Source: Prolixibacteraceae bacterium (lineage in GTDB: Bacteria > Bacteroidota > Bacteroidia > Bacteroidales > Prolixibacteraceae). Taken from it: 64,000 nucleotides of DNA. Made by a program: the position numbers and the translations under genes. Below, piece by piece: positions 38,312 through 47,493 of this stretch. A model generated the notes under the pieces. That model was not told the DNA's origin. It made no database searches and saw only the letters and a program-made list of their open reading frames with translations. Positions within the stretch are counted from its first letter, which is position 1. The number at the start of each line of letters is the position of its first letter. The stretch covers positions 2,418,001 through 2,482,000 of the forward strand of contig CP082230.1 in the NCBI GenBank assembly GCA_019856515.1. The letters are read 5' to 3'.

Positions 38312-40711
38312 TTACTTCATCTGACGATACTCTTTTATATCATCAGGAATATTATTAACCCACCTCAAACCCGAGATCTTTTCAAAAAACTGTTTTGATC
38401 TTGATTGAAAAACAATATCATACTGCTTTTTAAAATTCACATGTAGGTTCTCAATTAAAGGTTCTTGAGCTTCAACAAAAAGTGTATCTCCTTTTTTCAC
38501 GACGGAACAACCATAGGTATGAAAAGAGCCATCTTCTTGCTCTACAATAAAAGCATTTAAGAGACTTACCTCTACCATACACTTGATCACTTCATGATTA
38601 AAATTATCAATACCCCATTTTTTCCTCCATGTTGGATTTGGATATTGATGCCAATCACTGATAGCATCAATATATTGCTCCCCGATAACAACAGGCTGCA
38701 AAGCCGCTTTCCCTGAACCAATAGGCGTTTCTAAATACTGTTCACATTCGATATATGGATCAGGGGTAAAAGAAAACCGAAACTTTCCTGTTTCTAAATC
38801 AATCAACTGCATAAACGCACCAAGCTCATTATACACCAATTGAATATACTTTTCATCTCCTGTCAACAGATATTGATACCATACACCATAAGTCTTCCAT
38901 GCAGACCATCCACATGGGGTATTCATATTCCCATGCATCAAATTGACAGTATACTGAGACTCCCAAAAACGTAATGTCGCGCCATTCATCCTTGCATCTG
39001 GTATATTTAACATAGTCAGACACTGGTGTTTATCGGTCAACAAAAGAGATGCATCTAAAAATCTCTTTTTCTGTCTTTTATCAGGAGATCTCAATGCCGC
39101 AAAAGACAACTGTGTTGCACTGCAACTGATCATACCATCTTCAAAAGTCATCTGCCCCTCTGTTCCAATATCATCTTTCATCCGTTCTAAATTTTCAATA
39201 GACTTCTCTACAGAATCGTATTGTCGACGATATCGTTCTGCCCACTCTCCTTTTTCCTGAGCTAAAGGTTCAATACAGGTTAAATACTCCATGATCGATT
39301 TTGCCAAGTATATGACAGATGTATAATGCGTGTTATGACCGCTATAGTAAGCTCCATCCTCACGCTGCGTACTGATTAAGAAATCCACAAGATTAGACGC
39401 AACTATTAGATCCTCAACATCTTTCGTTACCTGATAACGATCAGCCATTACTCCAATCATAGTTGAAGCATCTTGTATTCTAAATTTACCATTACGCATC
39501 TCTTTGGCCTTGCTATCATAAAGTACAGGGAAGATATCATTAAAGACTCGCTCACACTTTTGATCGACCGTAGCATTAGGCAAATAGCGTCTAGCTAAAA
39601 AATAGGTATATAGAGGGTAGAAACATTCAGAGTGATGCGTATCTGTTGGCTTGGCTTTCAATGCGAAATCACGTGCTGCATTTAGATACCAGTCCCAATC
39701 CTTTCGGAAATATAGTATTGCCTCAGACACTTTCCCTTCTTGATCTGTCGCGACCAATTTGTAGTTTCCACTTCCTCTATTAGGAACTACTTCAAAATCA
39801 TAACTATCAGAAGATACTTTTTTCACTTTCAACTTGGTTGCATAATTTTGTGGACCATATACCATCACATCTAATGCACTGTTTGACTTTATTTTTCCTT
39901 TTATTGTCTCTCTATCGGATTTTGTGTAAAGAGGAATATCAAATACTGGTGCTTTCGTATATCTAAGGTAAAATGGAGATAAATTATCAAGTGACGACAA
40001 TGCTCCTAGAAACAATCTAATACTCTTCTCTTCACCACCTCTTAACTGAGTTAAATGCTGCGGATGTCTTTCAGGTAAAGGCAAACAGTGTAACATATCA
40101 AGTGATACTGTGTATATCCTATGCCAAACTCTTAATGCTTTAGAATGTCCTTTTAATGAACCTCTATTTTGATATTCATAATTCCATGATGCGATAGGAT
40201 CAGGAGAAGCAAAAGCAAAAACACGTCCTAAAGGAGACATGGCATATCCACTAAAATGAGTCTTTTCTGCACGTAACATCGTCGGAAAATACTTATAATT
40301 CCAATCAGGATATTTCTCCATATAAGTATTTAAACCCAACAAGATTCGCTCATACTTTGGTCTATACGTTTCTTTGCGACAATTCTTAATAGACATCATC
40401 ACTTCTAAACAATCGGGGTGACCTTTATAGGTTACTTGATACCTTATACCGTCTTTCAATGAAGAAAATACAGGAAGGGATTTCTCCGTTTTTTGTAATA
40501 TTACATTCTCAAATGATGGGCCACCATATTTATCATTTCGAAATGAAATGGTATCTCGGGTACCATTTGTAGTATCAATGTAATGTAGCAATCGACCGTA
40601 CTTATCCACTTGAGCACTCCATGATTTGCCTTCTAGATGTTCTTGCGAAAAAGCAGATGAGTAAATCATCATGCATAAGAACACAATTCGTAGTCTACTA
40701 GTGATCTTCAT
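38312..40711 (-). CDS. Exported protein, likely six-hairpin glycosidase-like fold, activity unknown
   Basis: The 799-residue protein has a signal peptide (1-22, ending SSAFSQ). The N-terminal half (about 25-330) is beta-rich. The C-terminal half (about 340-740) is helical with repeated Trp/Tyr-rich hairpins: YPLYTYFLARRYLP, RIQDASTMIGVMADRY, STQREDGAYYSGHNTHYTS, DGMISCSATQLSFAALRS and NMNTPCGWSAWKTYGVWYQYLLTG. That arrangement fits the (alpha/alpha)6 barrel of six-hairpin glycosidases and polysaccharide lyases. I cannot assign a CAZy family or a catalytic pair. It probably cleaves or binds a polysaccharide in the periplasm. It stands alone, with no sus genes beside it and its own terminator. 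Confidence 0.68.
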   Translation of the reverse strand: MKITSRLRIVFLCMMIYSSAFSQEHLEGKSWSAQVDKYGRLLHYIDTTNGTRDTISFRNDKYGGPSFENVILQKTEKSLPVFSSLKDGIRYQVTYKGHPDCLEVMMSIKNCRKETYRPKYERILLGLNTYMEKYPDWNYKYFPTMLRAEKTHFSGYAMSPLGRVFAFASPDPIASWNYEYQNRGSLKGHSKALRVWHRIYTVSLDMLHCLPLPERHPQHLTQLRGGEEKSIRLFLGALSSLDNLSPFYLRYTKAPVFDIPLYTKSDRETIKGKIKSNSALDVMVYGPQNYATKLKVKKVSSDSYDFEVVPNRGSGNYKLVATDQEGKVSEAILYFRKDWDWYLNAARDFALKAKPTDTHHSECFYPLYTYFLARRYLPNATVDQKCERVFNDIFPVLYDSKAKEMRNGKFRIQDASTMIGVMADRYQVTKDVEDLIVASNLVDFLISTQREDGAYYSGHNTHYTSVIYLAKSIMEYLTCIEPLAQEKGEWAERYRRQYDSVEKSIENLERMKDDIGTEGQMTFEDGMISCSATQLSFAALRSPDKRQKKRFLDASLLLTDKHQCLTMLNIPDARMNGATLRFWESQYTVNLMHGNMNTPCGWSAWKTYGVWYQYLLTGDEKYIQLVYNELGAFMQLIDLETGKFRFSFTPDPYIECEQYLETPIGSGKAALQPVVIGEQYIDAISDWHQYPNPTWRKKWGIDNFNHEVIKCMVEVSLLNAFIVEQEDGSFHTYGCSVVKKGDTLFVEAQEPLIENLHVNFKKQYDIVFQSRSKQFFEKISGLRWVNNIPDDIKEYRQMK

Positions 40712-40841
40712 AAATCTTTTTTTGTGTGTTTAATTCGTTTATTGGCCATATTGTTAACAAGATAGCTATAACAAGTAACTAAAACTATTAGACTTCAACA
40801 ACAATACTTTTAAACAAAAAAGTAGTTCACACCAAAAAAGA

Positions 40842-40877
40842 ATCCCCAATATATGTTCGCACATAAATATTGGGGAT
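40842..40877 (-). terminator. Terminator of the nucleosidase-like gene
   Basis: ATCCCCAATAT pairs with ATATTGGGGAT over a 14-base loop. On the minus strand the T-rich run TCTTTTTT follows. It lies 21 bases past the stop. Confidence 0.85.
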
Positions 40878-40898
40878 TTTAATGAGATGACGGATGAA

Positions 40899-41474
40899 TT
40901 AACTCTTCATCGTATTAAATAGATCTTCCATATATTTAGTCAATCCGTTTCTAGCTTCTTCTAATTTCACTTCCCAAGCAGCAATAGAATTCTGTCCAAT
41001 AATATCAGTTACATATTTGACAGAAAACATTGGAACACCATATTTTTTACATGCAAGCGCCAAAGCAAACCCTTCCATATCAAAAACATCTGCTTGAATA
41101 TCGACATCTGTTAGGAATTGATCTCCAGTATTACATACAGCAGTCCTACTAGGCACATTCAACCACTCTATATCAGAGATTTCTGAAGAAAAATTCAATC
41201 GATGAGGTGCTCCAAACTCCTTAACAATTTCCATATCTCTGTCGACAAACTCATTGCACCAATGAATACTTCCCACTTTATGCTTTACAGATCCTGATGT
41301 ACCGATATTAATCACCAAGTCCGGCTCATAATCATATAGATACTGTAATAAATTGAGAGATGAATTCACCTTTCCAACACCACATATCAACGTCTCAAAC
41401 CGAAAAGAGTCATTATGAATCTTTGTCATCTCAGCCTTTAATGCGTGTACTAATAAAATCTTGGGTTTTGACAT
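40899..41474 (-). CDS. MTA/SAH-nucleosidase-like protein
   Basis: From MSKPKILLV the protein has 191 residues. A longer frame from 41540 would give 213, but the first 22 residues lack the fold. Family marks are VHALKAEM, ICGVGKVNSSLNL, INIGTSGSV, a CNTGDQF loop and DMEGFALALACKKYG, the substrate-binding Met-Glu and the catalytic-region Asp of nucleoside phosphorylase/hydrolase folds. MTA/SAH nucleosidases remove adenine from methylthioadenosine and S-adenosylhomocysteine. At 191 residues this is shorter than the usual 230, so the substrate may differ (for example futalosine). It acts in the cytoplasm. It is transcribed alone. Confidence 0.82.
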   Translation of the reverse strand: MSKPKILLVHALKAEMTKIHNDSFRFETLICGVGKVNSSLNLLQYLYDYEPDLVINIGTSGSVKHKVGSIHWCNEFVDRDMEIVKEFGAPHRLNFSSEISDIEWLNVPSRTAVCNTGDQFLTDVDIQADVFDMEGFALALACKKYGVPMFSVKYVTDIIGQNSIAAWEVKLEEARNGLTKYMEDLFNTMKS

Positions 41475-42513
41475 CTTAATTTCGTCTTCAATTAATTTAT
41501 TTATTCCTCTCTCACCTACAATAAAACAAATCGAATTCATAACAAATCGACTATCTTATTACTCTCGTCAAACTCATCAGCAATACTCCACAACAGCAAC
41601 ACATCATGAATATCCCCAAACAATCACCTTGAAATTTATACTAATTCTATTATTTAATGATCATCAATCTGTTTCAAATATATTCTGCTTCGTCTGAGTC
41701 AAAAGAAGCAGAATTATTTTCATCAACGATATTAAGAACAAAATAAAACGTAAAAATATGATTCATTTCAATATAGGATCAGCATTCATTACAAAATTAA
41801 AGATTCCCATTATCATTTAAGACAAAAATCACTTCTAAAATATTACATATGTCATTATTTTATCTGAACTCTAAAAATGGTAAAGAATATCCTAAATCAT
41901 TTATCCCCGACATCTTCTCAAAAAGATGAGACGTTCAATATCGATTTACAAGCCAAATTTCTCCATCAGAATTGCGATTTATTATTTTTATTGTATATTT
42001 GTATCGTGGTAGAGTTCTACTCACAAAGTCATCTATTGGAATTGGAAGTAAATATCACGTTCTAATTTCTTTACTTTAAAGGTATTTTTATTTAGTTTGA
42101 CTTAACGCTGTATTTAGTATCAACCCGAAGAGTTGGGGATAAAAAGAAAAAAAAGCATGGGTGTCCTCATGACCAATTCTTCAAACAAAGCGAAATAGAA
42201 CAATATTACAACAACTAAAAAGTCTCTTATTACAAGACACACTTGCATTTCAAAATAGCAAATGATTATCTAGAATATACTTCTGTAAGGATTGCTAAAA
42301 TTAATGCATTTAACTTTTATTTTTTGTCATCATTCATTGGAAGTAGTCTAAATCACAGACATATTTTACCGTACAAATGATCTTAGAATAATAATGTCTA
42401 GCAGATAAACATATTACGATATGTCTATCTCTACCATGTCGTACGAAAAAGACTTTTGCATTTAACAAAAGGAGAAAATCTCCATTTTTATTATCAATTA
42501 AAATTTTAACATT
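41475..42513. other. Gene-sparse AT-rich region
   Basis: These 1039 bases hold the promoter of the nucleosidase-like gene (TCGATTTGTT occurs twice, 16 bases apart, at 41525-41550) and otherwise no credible gene. Frames such as 41877-42065 lack any family feature. A -7-like GACTTTTG lies at 42451-42458, in front of the small gene that follows. Confidence 0.5.
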
Positions 42514-42681
42514 ATGGGAAGAAAAGAATATTTCGAAACATTAGAGCATTTTAATATGCTAAAAAAAGAAGCAGTAGATTTTGACGAAAACACTTTGGTT
42601 GATGGAATGACTAAAAGAGAATATATCCAATCTATCGACTCTCAAATTGAACAAGTAAAGCAAATGGTAAGTCTTCGTTAG
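42514..42681 (+). CDS. Small hypothetical protein, 55 residues
   Basis: An ATG at 42514 opens a 55-codon frame to TAG at 42681. The peptide starts MGRKEYFETLEHFNMLKKEA and ends QIEQVKQMVSLR. It is charged, helix-prone and without a membrane segment; a coiled-coil or protein-binding role fits the periodicity but is not shown. It has a -7-like GACTTTTG (42451-42458) about 55 bases upstream, an A-rich leader, and a GTTAGC/GCTAAC hairpin at its stop. The local coding look (balanced codons, no stops, normal composition) stands out from the surrounding gene-free DNA. No family is recognised. Confidence 0.6.
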   Translation: MGRKEYFETLEHFNMLKKEAVDFDENTLVDGMTKREYIQSIDSQIEQVKQMVSLR

Positions 42682-42701
42682 CAAATGGGCTTACCCGCTA
42701 A
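42676..42701 (+). terminator. Hairpin at the end of the small gene
   Basis: GTTAGC and GCTAAC pair, with an inner GGG/CCC. The stop codon lies within the 5' arm. No strong T tract follows, so its role as a terminator is uncertain. Confidence 0.45.
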
Positions 42702-43553
42702 CGGGTTCGTATAATTAAATACGACACCTTTTACACCTATTATTATCCTATGTAAATTTTTATTAGATATACCCCCTTAATGCTTCTATCTATTGAATCC
42801 AATTATCGATGTTATTTTTCAACCTCATTGCTTTATACCATCCAATATTCAAGAAAGCGACCAATATATCAACACTTTAAATAAAAATTACATAAGGATA
42901 AATATAGATTCACTTTTAAGTGATATCTGATACCTTATGATAATCAATACGATCATCTATAGCATACGTTACAAACAGATAATATGATCACCGTCGATGT
43001 AACAATCAAGTTTTAAACTTGATAAAAGAAACTCTTACCTACATATTATTTACTTTTACCATCATAAAACGAAAGAGGACCTTCTAAAATGATGAATATC
43101 ACACAAATTAAATTGTACTTCAACTTAATAATCCTACATTTGCACCCGAGTATAACGAGATATTTAAAGTAAATAATCAATTGTTTGATTTTCATCCTTC
43201 TACACCCCACATTTTAACATTGATCTTACCATTAGAGTTAACATGATTTGACATTCCTGGATACAAGAAAATCCACTATGGCAACAAGCTCCAAATTGAA
43301 AAATATAAAGTAGGTACAGCTTGCTGTTTTATTATGGTCTGTTTTTCTTGAGCTTGACAGAAGAATTTTAAATAATACAATCCGATTATCATCATATAAG
43401 AAGGTAGATGCCCATTGACCAACTTTATTAAAAAGTAGTCAAAACGGCTAGGTTTAATCTCTAATAGATCGAATATGTTTTCAATGATCAGAGCATAAAA
43501 TCTGATTACAACAAAACAGTGTTTGAAGAATGTAGACAACAAAAAAGATAATA
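42682..43553. other. Gene-sparse AT-rich region before the helicase
   Basis: These 872 bases contain no recognised gene. An 88-codon minus-strand frame (43276-43542) lacks family features. The long leader of the helicase gene may be included, as is common for cold-induced RNA helicases, but no element was identified. Confidence 0.5.
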
Positions 43554-44783
43554 ATGAATCAAAACAATAATAAGAGTAAAAACAATAAAAGTAACGGTAG
43601 AAGTTTTACCAAGAATAAAAGCAATTCACCTAGGTCAAATAGAAACCCAAGAAGTCGAGGAAATAAAAAAGCCGCAACTTCTGATATCAAGCCAGAGCAA
43701 CTTATTAAAAAAGCTACTTCTGTAGAGCAAGTTAAATATGTATCAGAAATACATTATGCAGACCTTGATCTACACCCTAAGCTAGCCAAAAATATTGAAC
43801 GTAAGAACTACCAACAGCCTACGGAAATTCAGGAAAAGAGTATTGACCATCTAATGGAATCGAAAAATCTTATCGGTATCGCTGCCACAGGTACTGGTAA
43901 AACGGGAGCTTTTCTTATTCCAATGGTACACCAAATGTTAAACGACAACTCTATTACGGCACTTATCATGGTTCCGACAAGAGAATTAGCACAGCAGGTA
44001 GATGCCGAATTTAAGTCACTTACATTAGGAACATCTCTTAATTCAGTATGTTTTATTGGTGGTACAAACATTAATAAGGACATCGCGAATACAAAAAGAA
44101 AGATGAGCCTTATCGTTGGTACTCCTGGAAGACTAAATGATTTAATACAACGTAAAAACCTAAAATTAGGTCGTGTCTCCAAGCTAGTGATTGACGAATT
44201 TGACCGAATGTTAGATATGGGATTTATTCATGATGTTCGTAAGATCATCGCTGCAATGAAGAGCCGAGAACAAACGATGCTCTTCTCTGCAACTACAGAT
44301 AAGTCACAAGAAGCACTCATCAAAGAGATCATTAAAAATCCTGTTAGAGTAAATGCTACAAACCATAATATATCAGGAAATAATGTAGATCAAGACATCA
44401 TTAAAGTCGGTAGTGATGAAAGTAAATTTGATCTCTTACTTAAGCTCGTAAAAGATGATAGTTATGAAAAGATTATCCTCTTCGCAGAGACAAAACATCA
44501 AGTAAATAAAATAAGCAAAAAACTAAATAAGTCTGGTGTTAAATCAGATGTGATTCACGGAAATAAGTCTCAAAACTACAGAACGAATGTCATTGAGGCT
44601 TTCAAACAAGGAAAATTGAAAGTGATGGTAGCAACAGATGTTGCTGCAAGAGGAATTGACATTAAAGACGTATCTCTTGTAATCAATTTTCAAATACCTC
44701 CAACAATGGACAGCTACACCCACCGTATTGGAAGAACAGGTAGAGCAGGATCCACAGGAAAAGCAATCACATTTATAAATTAA
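43554..44783 (+). CDS. DEAD-box RNA helicase
   Basis: The 409-residue protein has an N-terminal Asn/Lys/Ser/Arg-rich tail (1-55) and a two-domain helicase core. Motifs in order are Q (PTEIQEKSI), I (AATGTGKTGAF), Ia (PTRELAQQ), II as DEFD instead of DEAD, III (SAT), and VI (HRIGRTGRAG). DEFD keeps the first two catalytic residues (Asp-Glu), so ATPase activity is expected. It unwinds structured RNA in ribosome assembly or mRNA decay, often in the cold. No C-terminal RNA-binding domain follows motif VI, so the disordered N-terminal tail probably binds RNA. It is single, with no neighbour in operon. Confidence 0.94.
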   Translation: MNQNNNKSKNNKSNGRSFTKNKSNSPRSNRNPRSRGNKKAATSDIKPEQLIKKATSVEQVKYVSEIHYADLDLHPKLAKNIERKNYQQPTEIQEKSIDHLMESKNLIGIAATGTGKTGAFLIPMVHQMLNDNSITALIMVPTRELAQQVDAEFKSLTLGTSLNSVCFIGGTNINKDIANTKRKMSLIVGTPGRLNDLIQRKNLKLGRVSKLVIDEFDRMLDMGFIHDVRKIIAAMKSREQTMLFSATTDKSQEALIKEIIKNPVRVNATNHNISGNNVDQDIIKVGSDESKFDLLLKLVKDDSYEKIILFAETKHQVNKISKKLNKSGVKSDVIHGNKSQNYRTNVIEAFKQGKLKVMVATDVAARGIDIKDVSLVINFQIPPTMDSYTHRIGRTGRAGSTGKAITFIN

Positions 44784-45114
44784 GAGTCAAATAACATTGT
44801 TATCTTTATTTTTTTAAATGTTAAGACATATCACATCTTCAACACAAGAATAGAACATTGGCTTTTGGTTTATGTAATCAAAAATACTGAGGGAAACAGA
44901 ACCTATAACTATAGATTCTATTTCCCTAAATACTTTGGGTCATATACACAGTTCATCGAAGAATCATATATATTGAGTCCACTCCGAAAACTATCAATTA
45001 TGTATTTTATTCATTTTACAAGAAAAACACACACTGATTATCAAGTGTATACAAGATTCGTATTTTTCAATAAAATGAGATTATCGGAGTGGACTCATAT
45101 ATTCAAAAACACCA
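44784..45114. other. Convergent intergenic region with nested inverted repeat
   Basis: These 331 bases contain a long spaced inverted repeat (44975-45096) and a weak ATAACA/TGTTAT hairpin followed by T residues just after the helicase stop (44792-44815). No credible gene: a 103-codon frame that spans the repeat has no family features. Confidence 0.6.
44975..45096. repeat. Perfect 13-bp inverted repeat with nested arms
   Basis: GAGTCCACTCCGA (44975-44987) is exactly complementary to TCGGAGTGGACTC (45084-45096). Inside, partially complementary segments (TATTTTATTCA with a CATTTTATTGA-like copy, and ACACTGAT with ATCAAGTGT) could continue the stem, giving a hairpin of about 120 bases. It sits 19 bases past the end of the 45115 gene. 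It may be a small mobile remnant or a structured RNA. Confidence 0.55.
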
Positions 45115-45903
45115 TTAATCATCTGGATCTAATGGTCCACACCAAGCTGGTTTCGGAATTGGTTTTCCAACCTTAATCGCCGTTTTCTTTTGTATGCTAT
45201 TTTCCAATGAAACAGTGTCTCCATCAAAATCAATTGCCACAGAACATTCTAGAAGCAACTTGTATCCTTCATTAACAAACTTAATATATTCGCCCCTTAC
45301 ATAAACATCGTCATCAGATAACCAATCAACATCTTTATGTGATTCGTAATTAACCTCAAAACGCGTCAAAAAATCAAACGATTCATTCTCTAATAATCTC
45401 AAGGAGGTTAGACCTTTCTTATCTGCCACATCTGTTATTGACAAGTTATTTTCTATATAAGTGTCATTGTCAAAAGATGAGATATTAAATGTCCCACCTT
45501 CATATTGTATATTTGCAACACCATAGGGAGTTATTTTCTTTGTTCCATTATCTCCACTCGCTACAAATTCACCTGTAAACTTTATTTTATTATTATTCAA
45601 TGTTCTTGAGAACAAACTTACTGTATTAAGCTTCGCTACTTCATCTGAGATTTCAGAGCAATACAATTTCTCTCGTTCATACATACAATAAACTATTGCT
45701 TCAAAAACCTTCTTTGTTTCTTCTGACATCAAGAAGTCTTTATTTTCCTCATCAAGCTCAATTGTCATGGGCTCTCCTCTTCCACTTTTTCCTTGATGTT
45801 GTCCCACCTGAGCACAAACAGCTGTAGCTGTTGTCGTTACACTCCCAATAATAGCTGCAATAATTGTTGCAGAACTAGCTGCAATTCCAAAATGGTCTTT
45901 CAT
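45115..45903 (-). CDS. Unrecognised membrane-anchored protein
   Basis: The 262-residue protein has an N-terminal hydrophobic segment of small residues (about 8-30, ASSATIIAAIIGSVTTTATA) that looks like a signal anchor. After it comes a Gly/Lys-rich spacer, then an acidic soluble region with beta-like strands (KFTGEFVASGDNGTKKITP, GGTFNISSF) and a C-terminus rich in Pro (PIPKPAWCGPLDPDD). No motif or family is known to me. The closest neighbour is the LytTR-only regulator upstream (gap 124 bases), same strand, so the two could form a regulated pair. The acidic tail and single late Cys are unusual. Function unknown. Confidence 0.6.
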   Translation of the reverse strand: MKDHFGIAASSATIIAAIIGSVTTTATAVCAQVGQHQGKSGRGEPMTIELDEENKDFLMSEETKKVFEAIVYCMYEREKLYCSEISDEVAKLNTVSLFSRTLNNNKIKFTGEFVASGDNGTKKITPYGVANIQYEGGTFNISSFDNDTYIENNLSITDVADKKGLTSLRLLENESFDFLTRFEVNYESHKDVDWLSDDDVYVRGEYIKFVNEGYKLLLECSVAIDFDGDTVSLENSIQKKTAIKVGKPIPKPAWCGPLDPDD

Positions 45904-46027
45904 AACATTTTTTTATAATTATAGTTGATATTCTGATATTCATATTTACGAATATCCAATAACTAAAGATAGAAAGTTATCATTAAGGTAATTCACTTTG
46001 GTTTTCTAATCTAATAAATGGCAGTGT

Positions 46028-46402
46028 TTATGGAAGGAAGTAATCGGTTTGATTGTCAATCACCAATTTTAGTTTCACCAATCCTCTTCTTGATGCCTTT
46101 AGTCGTTCCTTTGTGTCCATAGTGATCATTCTATTACCCCCTCTTTCGAACGACTTTACTTTTTTGCAATTAATCAGAATATTTCTGTTAACTCGGACAA
46201 AACCTTCTCCTAGAAGATCTTCCTCAAAATACTTCAATAATCTTGCTACGGTAATTTTTTCACCAATACAAGTGTGGACTGTGGTAAGATAACAATCACA
46301 ATGCAGATAACTAATTTCTTCAATATTGATAAAGTGTGTCTTCTCTTTTACACGAATAACAATCTTTCTGCTTTTCTTAGGGATAGCCTGTTCTATACTC
46401 AT
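46028..46402 (-). CDS. LytTR DNA-binding domain protein
   Basis: The 124-residue protein is almost entirely a LytTR domain (about 12-120): IVIRVKEKTHFINIEEISYLHCD, LLKYFEEDLLGEGFVRVNRNILIN, and the terminal arm with SFERGGNRMITMDT. LytTR proteins bind imperfect direct repeats and usually come attached to a receiver domain. Here there is none, so activity may be governed by protein level, by redox of its cysteines, or by a partner. The neighbouring membrane-anchored gene downstream on the same strand is a candidate target or partner. Its promoter was not recognised. Confidence 0.88.
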   Translation of the reverse strand: MSIEQAIPKKSRKIVIRVKEKTHFINIEEISYLHCDCYLTTVHTCIGEKITVARLLKYFEEDLLGEGFVRVNRNILINCKKVKSFERGGNRMITMDTKERLKASRRGLVKLKLVIDNQTDYFLP

Positions 46403-47493
46403 TATAACTTAAATTGATTTCATAAATAGTATGACGAATGCGTAATACGGTTCGGTTATATTGTTGTATACTTAAATATATAAACAGAAGCTATTACTTT
46501 TTATAAACGGTTATCTTATCTAATAAATGAAATGTGTTGCAATAAACACTACAATTTAAACAAAGCAAACAATGAGACACCATCAATAATTACAAAATAA
46601 AACTATTGTTATTATTAAAATGACTGTAAAATGGCTTTAAAAATTATATCTAATAAACTAAGATCAAAATGACGCAACATTATTATTTATATTATAACAT
46701 CAAAATATAGGAGACTCAAAATACTCGTAGGACTAAAGTTTCAGGAAGTTATTCATCAAAAAGCAGAGAATTTAGCATAATAGAAAAGAACCAATTAGGA
46801 ATAGTGTAACTACAAAATACCTTGTAATAGCAATTGCTTATAACCACTTAAACAGAGGGTTCAATCCCTGTTCAATTTAACATTATTGAGTTCGTCGTAT
46901 TCAACAACTGCAATAGATATGTATGATTTCAAAATGATAGATGATCAAATTCGGATGATATGGCTACGGAGAGTATTGTTATAAAAAACAGGAAGGTGGT
47001 GATGCTAAATGGAAGTTGTCAGCCATAAATGATATTTTATTCAGACAGCACTGTTCAAGACACATCAAAAACAGTTACAAGAAACATGAGCCATAAGTCA
47101 TAATTGGAAAAGTGTAGTAACTAGAGAACCTTTTTCATATAATTCAGTTTGAGATCAATGAACACAAATATTATTACTCTTTTTATCATACGAAGATCGA
47201 AATTTAGTATAATAAACAACGAAGATCTTCATCATTACATTATTTGTCCTCATTTTGTTGTATACCCAGTTTCTAAAAGAACCAACAAATTGAATACAAG
47301 AAAATAGCTCAACACACAGTTGATGCTGTATATCAATGAATAACAACTGACACAACCAAACTACAATAAGGAACATCTTTTTAAAAACCGAAATAAAAGT
47401 GATGAGACCAAATAATTTAGTATAATAATAAGACTACAAACAGAGTTATTAACTTGTTGATAACCATATTCAAAGTCCATTATATGGGATCAA
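46403..47493. other. Gene-free AT-rich region
   Basis: I see no credible gene in these 1091 bases, nor repeats or insertion-sequence ends. A GGGTTCAATCCC hairpin at 46857-46868 resembles a tRNA T arm but is not part of a tRNA (see rejected items). A 73-codon minus-strand frame at 47155-47376 is Cys/Phe/Val-rich and probably chance. Confidence 0.5.

Noticed and set aside
43276..43542. 88-codon minus-strand frame
   Set aside because: No recognisable domain, no promoter; composition is that of surrounding AT-rich DNA.
46851..46872. tRNA 3' end or attachment-site remnant (GGGTTCAATCCC)
   Set aside because: The loop between the GGG/CCC stem has six bases instead of seven, the acceptor and anticodon arms do not fold, and no integrase or second copy is nearby.
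47155..47376. 73-codon minus-strand frame
   Set aside because: Cys/Phe/Val-rich chance frame in a gene-free block, without family or expression signals.
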